Positions 1-5,634 of a stretch of 5,949 nucleotides of DNA are shown in pieces. A program made the translations under genes and the position numbers. Under the pieces are notes generated by a model, which had not been told where the DNA came from, did no database searches, and saw only the letters and a program-made list of their open reading frames with translations. How positions within the stretch are numbered: position 1 is the first letter of the stretch; each line of letters starts with the position of its first letter. The DNA is from JBMNNU01 sp050942695. GTDB lineage: Bacteria > Chloroflexota > UBA6077. The stretch covers positions 1 through 5,949 of the forward strand of contig JBMNNU010000203.1 in the NCBI GenBank assembly GCA_050942695.1, in the 5' to 3' direction.

Positions 1-1
1 C

Positions 2-745
2 ACGCTCGGCTCGGCCGATTTCTACGGCGTCAACGCCACCTGGACGGAGTCCACCGCCACCTTCACCCAGCAATCGGCCAACCTGTCCATTCTGGGCGGG
101 GATGCCGATGTGGATAACTTCATCCAGCGCACTGCCTCCAACGTCCAGGACCAGAGAGCGGTCCAGGTGGCCAAGAAAGCCAAAGCTGTGGCCCAGAAGT
201 TCGAGGAGGCCTTCATATACGGGGACTCCGCCATCGATCCAAACAGCTTCAACGGCATCAGGAAGCTGATAAGCAACTCCGACCAGATCGTGACGGCTGG
301 AGCCAACGGAGCGAGCCTGACGCTGGCGATGTTGGACGAGTTGATCGACCGGGTCAAGGGCGGAAAGCCTGACATGCTGATGATGAGCAAGAGGAGCCGG
401 AGGAAGCTGAAGTCGCTACTACAGGGCTCAGTACACTACATCGAGCGAGGCGAGAGCAGCTTCGGGCGGCAGGTGATGCTGTACGACGGGATCCCGGTGG
501 AGGTTTCCGATTTCATACTGGATACGGAAACCCAGGGAAGCTCCAACGCTTGCAGCAGTATCTATGCGCTGAGCTTCGGGGCAGAAGAGGCGCTCTGCGG
601 ACTCCAGAACGGCGGTATTGAGGCGTTGGACGTAGGCCAGTTGGAAACCAAAGACGCGACTCGCGTTCGGATCCGCTGGTACTGCGGGCTGGCCCTTTTT
701 AATCAATTGCGTTGCGCCAAACTGGTAGGCGTGCTCGGCAATTAG
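2..745 (+). CDS. Phage major capsid protein, HK97-fold type (C-terminal 247 residues, 5' end outside window)
   Basis: This is the shell subunit that assembles the icosahedral phage head. The frame is open from the left edge to TAG at 743-745, so the true start is upstream; the GTG at 110 is internal and not a start. Recognition rests on overall pattern. An N-terminal stretch of the visible part resembles the E-loop and spine helix (TWTESTATFTQQSANLSILGG, then an Ala/Lys-rich helix running to KFEEAF). Next comes the segment IYGDSAIDPNSFNGI, typical of this capsid group, then a P-domain-like region with DMLMMSKRSRRKL and a terminal beta-rich part (YDGIPVEVSDF, then a C-terminal TRVRIRWYCGLAL strand region). 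The next gene is a small decoration-like protein, as expected for a head module. Assignment to a capsid family is by recalled similarity; a structure-based search would settle the subgroup. No sign of decay is seen in the visible part. Confidence 0.85.
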   Translation, partial: TLGSADFYGVNATWTESTATFTQQSANLSILGGDADVDNFIQRTASNVQDQRAVQVAKKAKAVAQKFEEAFIYGDSAIDPNSFNGIRKLISNSDQIVTAGANGASLTLAMLDELIDRVKGGKPDMLMMSKRSRRKLKSLLQGSVHYIERGESSFGRQVMLYDGIPVEVSDFILDTETQGSSNACSSIYALSFGAEEALCGLQNGGIEALDVGQLETKDATRVRIRWYCGLALFNQLRCAKLVGVLGN

Positions 746-757
746 CAAATTTGTTAG

Positions 758-803
758 CCCGATCGGACTGATCGGACATATCGGACCGATCAGTCCGATC
801 GGG
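758..803. repeat. Perfect 18-bp inverted repeat built of 9-nt tandem units
   Basis: The arms are 758-775 (CCCGATCGGACTGATCGG) and 786-803, its exact reverse complement, separated by a 10-nt loop. The same stretch reads as 9-nt units: GATCGGACT, GATCGGACA, TATCGGACC, GATCAGTCC, then GATCGGG. It starts 12 nt after the capsid stop and ends just before the Shine-Dalgarno of the next gene. No T-run follows, so it is not a typical intrinsic terminator. It could act as an mRNA stability element or partial attenuator that keeps capsid expression higher than downstream genes, or be a dispersed chromosomal repeat; function is inference. Confidence 0.9.
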
Positions 804-827
804 TTGTGGTGAAGAGAGGAGTCAACA

Positions 828-1205
828 ATGGCTAAGGTGGCAACGACGGGATTGACTTTGACCAATGTCCCGTTTGGTGAAGCAGTTACGGTGGGTGAGC
901 TGGTAGGTTGGAGCGACAACCGGTTAGTGCTGGCCAACGGCGCTGTCGGCTCCGTTGTGCCCGCAGTTGGCATCGCAGCCGCGACCTATAAGGAAGACGA
1001 ACTAGGAGCGATCCACCTGCTGGGAGAGATCTCTGGCTTTTCCGGGCTGACGGTGGGGTCGACCCTGTACCTCAGCCTGGATTTCCCTGGGACCGTTCAA
1101 GAGACCGAACCTACCGGGCCGGGCAATCTGAAACAGGTGGTGGGCTTCGCCGTAGCCCCCGACCGCATCGCCTTTGTGCCCGAAGGCATGGGGACTGTTT
1201 TGTAG
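828..1205 (+). CDS. Small capsid decoration/cement-like virion protein (125 aa)
   Basis: Probably a capsid-stabilising or head-decoration protein binding the outside of the shell. The ATG at 828 follows the Shine-Dalgarno AGAGGAG (815-821) with a 6-nt spacer, so the start is secure. The protein is Gly/Val-rich and predicted all-beta, with no membrane segment and one lone Lys-Glu-Asp patch. Its pattern resembles DUF2190-type cement proteins: an early VGELVGW turn, a central AVGIAAATYKEDELG segment, then GLTVGSTLYLSLDFPGTV around residues 73-90, and a final QVVGFAVAPDRIAFVPEG strand pair. That last arrangement (G-L-T-x-G-x-x-L-Y-L-S, then VG-x-A-x-x-x-x-R-I-x-F) recurs in many phage head or fibre proteins. 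Position directly after the major capsid gene supports the role. An alternative is a short fibre or baseplate-associated beta protein. No catalytic residues are evident. Confidence 0.6.
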   Translation: MAKVATTGLTLTNVPFGEAVTVGELVGWSDNRLVLANGAVGSVVPAVGIAAATYKEDELGAIHLLGEISGFSGLTVGSTLYLSLDFPGTVQETEPTGPGNLKQVVGFAVAPDRIAFVPEGMGTVL

Positions 1206-1223
1206 CCTGGGAGAACGAGGCAA

Positions 1224-1231
1224 AAGGGAGG
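1224..1231 (+). promoter_or_regulatory. Ribosome binding site that fixes the GTG start of the amidase
   Basis: AAGGGAGG lies 5 nt before GTG at 1237. An earlier in-frame ATG at 1174 is inside the preceding gene and lacks comparable spacing to a Shine-Dalgarno, so GTG 1237 is preferred. Confidence 0.75.
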
Positions 1232-1236
1232 TAAAC

Positions 1237-1977
1237 GTGGCTCTGATCGCAGTAGAGAGCAAAGAGGTGATCGATTACCGCGGGCGGCTACCGGTTAGGA
1301 AAAGCTCTCAGGGTTACCCTTCCCGTCCTCTGGGCGGGATCGACATGGTGGTCATCCACTATTCCGGTGTCGACTCCGACTCCGGCGCACCGGAGATAGC
1401 CCTCTACCAGACCACCAAAACCGCGGGTGATCTTTTCCCCGAGTGTGCGTACAGCTTCGTGATACGCTGGGATGGCCGGATAGAGCAGTGTCACGATCTG
1501 GAGAAGCGCACATGGCACGCCGGTGGCCGGAATAACGACACCGGGATCGGCGTGTGTCTGCCGGGCAGCGGCTGGCCCACGTCGGATCAACTGGACTCGG
1601 CTGCCGCCCTGATCCGGGCCCTGAACCGGAGCCTAGGCAGGGGTGGGAATCGTCCGCCGTTGCGAGTAATGGGGCACAAGGAGGTCTCATCCACCCTGTG
1701 CCCCGGCCCTTACTGGGCTTCATGGAAAGAGACGCTCATGTCCAGGGTGGGAATGGGGTCACAGGTGAATACGGGCGCGGGGTCGTCCGCGTCCAAACCT
1801 CCGCCGGCGGTAGTTCTGGGATTCAAGCGGGTATACGACTATCTCGGCGCGGAGAAGTGCGGCGTTCCGATTTCCCCGGAACGATACGACGGGCAAGGCA
1901 ACAGCAACCAGCTTTTCACGCGGTGCGAGATGCGATGGGACAAGGCAACGAACCGCGTATGGGTCAGCTTTAATTGA
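1237..1977 (+). CDS. N-acetylmuramoyl-L-alanine amidase (amidase_2/PGRP type endolysin), 246 aa
   Basis: A zinc peptidoglycan amidase that cuts the bond between N-acetylmuramic acid and the L-Ala of the stem peptide, acting on the host wall at lysis or from the virion. The type-2 amidase domain spans about residues 30-170. Visible landmarks are VVIHYSG (H41), the Tyr of AYSFVI (Y72), WHAGG (H94), and GHKEVSSTLCPGPYW (H147, T153, C155). By analogy with T7 lysozyme, H41, H147 and C155 are the zinc ligands: the 8-residue H-to-C spacing matches, and T153 replaces the catalytic Lys as in animal PGRPs. No signal peptide is seen, so export would need a holin; one lies downstream beyond the tail gene. 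A Gly/Ser/Pro linker (about 171-192) leads to a C-terminal module (193-246) with the pattern VLGFKRVYDYLG...GVPISPERYDGQGN...W...NRVWVSF, probably a binding domain. It lies 31 nt after the cement gene. Whether it is a free endolysin or a tail lysin is undecided. Confidence 0.9.
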   Translation: MALIAVESKEVIDYRGRLPVRKSSQGYPSRPLGGIDMVVIHYSGVDSDSGAPEIALYQTTKTAGDLFPECAYSFVIRWDGRIEQCHDLEKRTWHAGGRNNDTGIGVCLPGSGWPTSDQLDSAAALIRALNRSLGRGGNRPPLRVMGHKEVSSTLCPGPYWASWKETLMSRVGMGSQVNTGAGSSASKPPPAVVLGFKRVYDYLGAEKCGVPISPERYDGQGNSNQLFTRCEMRWDKATNRVWVSFN

Positions 1978-2004
1978 GCTGACGGCTGATAGCTGAAAGC
2001 TGGC
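1977..2004. repeat. Four imperfect 7-nt tandem repeats (consensus AGCTGAN)
   Basis: The units are AGCTGAC, GGCTGAT, AGCTGAA and AGCTGGC. The array begins on the last base of the amidase stop codon and ends 10 nt before the Shine-Dalgarno of the tail gene. It provides the in-frame stop (TGA 1994) upstream of the next start. It resembles heptameric short tandem repeats dispersed in some bacterial chromosomes; no role is evident. Confidence 0.75.
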
Positions 2005-2014
2005 TGCTAGTATT

Positions 2015-2022
2015 CAAGGAGG
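2015..2022 (+). promoter_or_regulatory. Strong ribosome binding site deciding a TTG start
   Basis: CAAGGAGG is a near-perfect anti-16S match, 4 nt before TTG at 2027. The frame is closed by TGA at 1994. The next in-frame candidate, GTG 2045, would have a 22-nt spacer. TTG 2027 is therefore the best start, although the spacer is short. Confidence 0.75.
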
Positions 2023-2026
2023 AAAG

Positions 2027-4801
2027 TTGGGCAGCAGGTACCACGTGAAGATTGCCGGGCAGGGATTCCTGATCAAACCCGACTCCTACCGTCGAACAGC
2101 TTCTATCGACACGTCACTCGGCGCCCAGCCATCGGCACCATATTCTGGGTGGCGTCGATGGCACCAGACGAACTGGCTGGGCGGAGACGGGCAGCGGAGT
2201 TGGGACGCGGAGGCACAGAGGCGGGGAGAGGCTGGGAGATGGCGGTCGGGCTACGGGATCGAAATCGGCGAGGCGGGGAGGGTGAAGCTGGGCTCGCCCC
2301 TATCACCCGCCTATATCGCTTCAGAGGACGGCTTCGAGGCGATGATCCCATTCCGGGGAAAGCTGTACGCGGCTCCCACCTCTTCCGGCAAGATCTACTG
2401 CTTCGACGGAGATCTCTGGAGTGTGGCCTACGATACGGGGAAAAGCTGCATCCGAGCGCTGGCCAGGCACGGGGATCAACTCTATGCTGGCAGCGGCTCG
2501 GACGGCGAGCTGTTCATCTGGGATGGAGCAGCTTGGAGCTCCGCCCTCCAGGTCGCGGGGGCGAGCGCTGTTACCTGCATGGCCTCCTACGGTGTCTGGG
2601 ATGGAAATCTCAAAGCCACGGTCCCGCGTCTTTTCCTGGGATGCAGCTTTCCTGGAAGTGAGGCCAGGGTTTACCAATGGGACGGCACGACTCTGGTGGA
2701 AGCCTTTCGTTGCCAGGAAGCAACTGTTGAGGCCATGGTTTTGTATAGCGAAAGGCTATACGTGGCCACTTCCGACAGCGGGAACGGTGTTCAGGGCAGG
2801 GTGCTCTGCTTCGATGGGAGAAGCAGCTCGGGTGAGTGGTCGGAGCTGTTCTGGCTTTCAGACAGCTACGTCGCGAGCTGGGCTGTCTTCGATAACCTGC
2901 TGTTCTGCTGCTCGGGGGTTGGCGGCACTATCTGGGCCTTCGATGGCCGCCGTCTGTCCGAAGCCTACTCGCTCTCGGCTACGGGGTTGGAGTATTCCGA
3001 ACCGCTACGGGCGATCGCAGTTTACGCGGGAAAGCTGTACGTGGGATACAGACACCTCGCCGAGGGAGCAGCGCTGCTGTGCAAGCTGCCCGCGGCCCTT
3101 ATAGGGACGAACAGAAGGGTTACTGGTGAAACGTGGGGAGGTGAACTGGATAGCGCCAGACTCGGGTGGTATACACCCTGTACAACAGGAGACGAGGCGA
3201 AACCGTCAAGTGCAGCGGTTTATGGGGGATATCTCCACCTGTCCACGAACAAGGCTGGCTCCGCGACGATCTATCGGAAAGATACGGGCTTCTACCGGAG
3301 CAGCGGCACGCTCGAGACATCGTTTTTCGACGGCGGCTACCCTGAAACGCTCAAGCTGCTGCGCTCGATCACCGTGGGACACGACAAGCTGCTACCCGGC
3401 CAACAACTGGATGTGCAATTTGCCCTGGAGGACTCCGACCTCTTTCAACAGGTGGAGGAATTCGGCGACATAGCCAACTGCGACCAGGTGTTGACCACAG
3501 CCGATTGGCGGCCCGCCGACTCGTTAGCCAGGTTGAGAGGGATGCCCGCTCTGGGATTCAGCGGCAAAAGATGGGGGGACCCTGCAGTGCCTCACTGCGC
3601 CCGGAAAGCGGTCTCCACTAACCCCTACTGTCCGCCAGCGACAATTACGGAGGAGGTGAACGATTCTCACTACGAAGCGATATCGGAGGTAGGTGGCGGG
3701 GTTGCGGTCGATGTGGGGGCTGGGGATGGCTTGTATGTCCACCATCTGTTCGAGTTCGACCTAGCGGGGCTGAATCCTATCGGAATACGGCCGAAAGCGA
3801 TCTGCTACGGTAAGGGCGATAGCTTCGGCGCTCCGGCCTGCGGGGCTGTGCTGCGAATTTGGAATCACGCGGCCTCTGTCTGGGATCTAGTGGGAACCAA
3901 CTTAGCGACGCCGCAGGATAGCGAATATGCCCGGACAATCGAAACCGTGATACCGAGCTTCGCAAGCTACCTTGGTCCAACCGGCAAGTTATACCTTTCG
4001 CTTCGAACGTCCAACGCGGGCAGCGCAGCCAACCCCTCCGAGCTGGGAGTAGATCTGGTGGAGTTGGGTGCCCTCTGGGAAGGCAGCGGTGAAATCGTTA
4101 GCCGGCCTTTACGGCTGCCGGCCTCCGAATCCCTTTCTAGCGCCACGCTCACCCTGCTTTCCTACCAACTGCCGACGGGGACGGGGTTAGATCTCTTTAT
4201 GAGCGTGGACGATGGGGAGAGTTGGGAAGCGGTGGAGAGCGGTGTCCCGCATAGCTTTCTCCAATCAGGATCCACTCTGCGCTGGAAGGTGAGGCTGTAT
4301 ACATCAGATGGGCTGGACACGCCCAATATCGACCGGCTGAAGGTGGACTGCTTCACCGGCAACTGGTTGCCGGTGGGCAGGTCGGATTTGGAGGGCTCCG
4401 CATCGGCTACATTCGGCTTCGAAAGCGGCACCACCGCCCGGCAGGTGGCCTTTAGGGTGATGCTGAAAAGCAGCGAAGCGTCCAATACCCCAGCGCTCAC
4501 CAGTATCGCGCTCCAGTACGCCCTGCAGCCTGAGACCAAGCGGCGATGGGAGATGAAGCTGTTATGTGAGGGCGCTGCCGGTACACATCTCCGACTACTG
4601 GATGGATCGCGTGAGCAAAAGAGAGGGAGGGAGCTGAGCCAGATCCTGTGGCAGGCAAGATCGATTGGCAGCGTGCCGTTCGAGGATATAGATGGAAGCC
4701 TGTATCAGGTGTGGGTGGAGCAGTTGGAGGAGATGCTGAGCGACGCTCCCCAGGAGCGGGGCATCCAAACTGTTGCCAGATGCAGGCTGCTCGAGTGTTG
4801 A
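2027..4801 (+). CDS. Large tail/fibre-like phage protein with seven-bladed beta-propeller (924 aa)
   Basis: Probably a tail-tip, baseplate or fibre protein that contacts the host surface; the exact role is inferred. Domains by residue: 1-90, an N-terminal region with QTNWLGGDGQ and an Arg-rich insert at 60-75; 100-420, seven repeats of the type [LY]-x-[AG]...G-x-[IV]-[YFW]-x-[FW]-DG, centred near 112, 152, 202, 244, 291, 337 and 403, consistent with a seven-bladed propeller; 430-487, a beta linker with FFDGGYPETLK and LDVQFALED; about 548-684, a jelly-roll-like insert ending LGVDLVELGALW; 690-835, two or so beta-sandwich segments with an MSVDDGESWE turn; and 840-924, a C-terminal module containing VPFEDIDGSLYQVWVEQLEE like those ending some tail proteins. 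No signal peptide, membrane span or obvious enzyme motif is seen. Start TTG 2027, stop TGA 4799-4801. The gene sits between amidase and holin. It could alternatively be a surface protein of the host, but context favours a virion role. Confidence 0.75.
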   Translation: MGSRYHVKIAGQGFLIKPDSYRRTASIDTSLGAQPSAPYSGWRRWHQTNWLGGDGQRSWDAEAQRRGEAGRWRSGYGIEIGEAGRVKLGSPLSPAYIASEDGFEAMIPFRGKLYAAPTSSGKIYCFDGDLWSVAYDTGKSCIRALARHGDQLYAGSGSDGELFIWDGAAWSSALQVAGASAVTCMASYGVWDGNLKATVPRLFLGCSFPGSEARVYQWDGTTLVEAFRCQEATVEAMVLYSERLYVATSDSGNGVQGRVLCFDGRSSSGEWSELFWLSDSYVASWAVFDNLLFCCSGVGGTIWAFDGRRLSEAYSLSATGLEYSEPLRAIAVYAGKLYVGYRHLAEGAALLCKLPAALIGTNRRVTGETWGGELDSARLGWYTPCTTGDEAKPSSAAVYGGYLHLSTNKAGSATIYRKDTGFYRSSGTLETSFFDGGYPETLKLLRSITVGHDKLLPGQQLDVQFALEDSDLFQQVEEFGDIANCDQVLTTADWRPADSLARLRGMPALGFSGKRWGDPAVPHCARKAVSTNPYCPPATITEEVNDSHYEAISEVGGGVAVDVGAGDGLYVHHLFEFDLAGLNPIGIRPKAICYGKGDSFGAPACGAVLRIWNHAASVWDLVGTNLATPQDSEYARTIETVIPSFASYLGPTGKLYLSLRTSNAGSAANPSELGVDLVELGALWEGSGEIVSRPLRLPASESLSSATLTLLSYQLPTGTGLDLFMSVDDGESWEAVESGVPHSFLQSGSTLRWKVRLYTSDGLDTPNIDRLKVDCFTGNWLPVGRSDLEGSASATFGFESGTTARQVAFRVMLKSSEASNTPALTSIALQYALQPETKRRWEMKLLCEGAAGTHLRLLDGSREQKRGRELSQILWQARSIGSVPFEDIDGSLYQVWVEQLEEMLSDAPQERGIQTVARCRLLEC
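2205..2240. repeat. Purine-rich ~9-nt tandem array inside the propeller gene
   Basis: Four degenerate 9-nt units, ACGCGGAGG, CACAGAGGC, GGGGAGAGG and CTGGGAGAT, are read in frame as an Arg/Glu/Gly/Ala-rich stretch (about residues 60-72, DAEAQRRGEAGRW). Its composition differs from the beta-rich sequence on either side. It looks like a short tandem repeat that has entered a surface loop without breaking the frame. Confidence 0.5.
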
Positions 4802-4815
4802 GAAAGGAGTTACTT

Positions 4816-5073
4816 ATGCCTATTGAATACGCAGGCGTATTGGCAGTCCCGCTGATCATCGGGCTCGTGGAAGCTGCCAAAAGGATGGGGATGGATGTAG
4901 TCTGGGCGACGCCGCTCGCGATCCTGTGTGGGTTGGTGCTGTCCGTGGGATACGAGGCGGCCAGGCAGACCGCCGGTGCCGAGGTGTGGCTGAACGCGGT
5001 TCTCTGGGGCCTTGCGCTCGGGCTCTCGGCGAGCGGGCTGTACAGCGGGACAAAGACGGCAATCCAGGGATGA
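4816..5073 (+). CDS. Holin-like small membrane protein (85 aa)
   Basis: Probably the holin that opens the inner membrane so the leaderless amidase can reach the wall. ATG 4816 follows AAAGGAG (4803-4809) with a 6-nt spacer, and this ribosome site begins two bases after the stop of the tail gene, so the two are translationally close. Three hydrophobic segments are visible: about 5-21 (AGVLAVPLIIGLVEAAK), 28-45 (TPLAILCGLVLSVGYEA) and 55-77 (NAVLWGLALGLSASGLYSG). The length, the ALGLSASGLYSGTK ending, and the location after tail genes fit phage holins. The separation from the amidase by the 2.8-kb tail gene is unusual but known in phages. Other possibilities are a small structural membrane protein or antiholin. 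Specific family is not assigned. Confidence 0.7.
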   Translation: MPIEYAGVLAVPLIIGLVEAAKRMGMDVVWATPLAILCGLVLSVGYEAARQTAGAEVWLNAVLWGLALGLSASGLYSGTKTAIQG

Positions 5074-5077
5074 TGTA

Positions 5078-5126
5078 GTGCTGAGCCCTGAGTGCTGCTG
5101 AGGACCCAGCACTCAGGGCTCAGGGC
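5078..5126. repeat. Perfect 17-bp hairpin made of 7-nt tandem units after the holin gene
   Basis: The arms are 5081-5097 (CTGAGCCCTGAGTGCTG) and 5107-5123, its exact reverse complement, with a 9-nt loop. The stretch parses into heptamers: GTGCTGA, GCCCTGA, GTGCTGC, TGAGGAC, CCAGCAC, TCAGGGC, TCAGGGC. It begins 4 nt after the holin stop. It could end or stabilise the late transcript, but no T-run follows on either strand, so an intrinsic terminator is not supported. It may instead be a dispersed chromosomal repeat. Confidence 0.9.
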
Positions 5127-5153
5127 CTATATGACATCCGCCCGGTATTATTG

Positions 5154-5184
5154 TTGCTATTTTTATTAGCATCCGTAGTATACT
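5154..5184 (+). promoter_or_regulatory. Possible sigma70-type promoter
   Basis: TTGCTA (5154-5159, 4/6 to the -35 consensus) and TATACT (5179-5184, 5/6 to the -10) are separated by 19 nt, slightly long, in the only clearly AT-rich patch of the window. It lies just upstream of the small ORF at 5217. The same bases could instead encode a hydrophobic N-terminus if that ORF began at TTG 5151. Confidence 0.35.
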
Positions 5185-5216
5185 GGAGCTACACCACTTT
5201 AGGAGTGATGGATCAG

Positions 5217-5435
5217 ATGTTAGAAGATGAGATCGAATACTTTAAAGTCAGCGCCGATCGTATCAGCGCTATCGTCGAGCTCACCGGCTTGCCCGTGTTG
5301 AGAGTCAGGGAGATCTGCATGGCCCCATGGCCGGACGCAAAGGTGCACCAGCAGTGGCTGGATGAGTCGTCGGTAGAAGAGATAGCGCAATGGGTACTCC
5401 ACATAGACAAGCTGGAAAAGCAAGGAGAGGAGTAG
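5217..5435 (+). CDS. Small acidic protein of unknown function (72 aa)
   Basis: I do not recognise this protein. From ATG 5217 it is an acidic, mostly helical protein starting MLEDEIEYFKVSADRI, with an amphipathic segment AIVELTGLPVLRVREICMA around residues 18-36 that could be a helix-turn-helix-like pair, and a Glu/Lys-rich tail. AGGAG at 5201-5205 gives an 11-nt spacer to this ATG; ATG 5208 (75 aa) would have only 2 nt. A TTG start at 5151 would add a hydrophobic 19-residue segment and make a 94-aa single-span protein, but lacks a ribosome site. It overlaps the next ORF by 46 nt in a different frame. It could be a late phage accessory or regulatory protein, or a host gene at the junction. 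Confidence 0.5.
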   Translation: MLEDEIEYFKVSADRISAIVELTGLPVLRVREICMAPWPDAKVHQQWLDESSVEEIAQWVLHIDKLEKQGEE

Positions 5436-5602
5436 AGGCTGCTGATGAACTCATCCTCAGCATCATCGGCGATAAGGTAGCGCTTGGCCCTTTGCGCCGA
5501 GACCTCATCTCGCTCTATCAGAGATGGTTCAGTGACCTGGAGGTGATGCGGGCATTCGCCGGCAGAGGCCCGCGACCTACAACCTTCGAGGCTCTGCCCT
5601 AA
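5390..5602 (+). CDS. Small hypothetical protein, overlapping the previous ORF (70 aa)
   Basis: No family is recognised. From ATG 5390, preceded by a weak purine-rich site (AGAAGAGA, 5375-5382), it encodes a basic Gly/Arg-rich start followed from about residue 15 by a more protein-like helical part (AADELILSIIGDKVALGPLRRDLISLYQRWF). It is offset by one frame from the upstream ORF and overlaps it by 46 nt. The low-complexity start suggests that the real coding part may begin after 5430 and be the continuation of the upstream ORF through a frameshift. It ends 32 nt before the convergent DedA gene. Confidence 0.35.
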   Translation: MGTPHRQAGKARRGVEAADELILSIIGDKVALGPLRRDLISLYQRWFSDLEVMRAFAGRGPRPTTFEALP

Positions 5603-5634
5603 CCGCGCTCTTGCCGGGTGCTTGAGCACTGGCC

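Noticed and set aside
758..803. CRISPR-like or integration-site interpretation of the repeats
   Set aside because: The units are directly contiguous with no spacers, and there is no cas gene, integrase or matching second copy in the window.
428..973. A 181-codon open frame on the - strand across the capsid gene end and hairpin, with a Pro-Ile-rich centre
   Set aside because: It overlaps two well-supported + strand genes, and its Pro/Ile/Gly repeat is just the translation of the 9-nt array.
1174..1236. Upstream ATG start for the amidase
   Set aside because: It would overlap the cement gene by 32 nt and add a Cys/Arg-rich leader; the GTG at 1237 has the proper ribosome site.
1554..1973. A 139-codon + strand open frame inside the amidase
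   Set aside because: It overlaps the catalytic domain in another frame, is Arg/Gly-rich, and has no family pattern.
2421..3104. A 227-codon + strand open frame inside the propeller gene
   Set aside because: It is Ser/Arg/Cys-rich with no domain pattern, while the main frame carries seven regular propeller repeats.
5618..5629. Short inverted repeat GTGCT-TG-AGCAC between the convergent genes, considered as a terminator
   Set aside because: The effective stem is only 4-5 bp and no T-run follows on the + strand; too weak to call.
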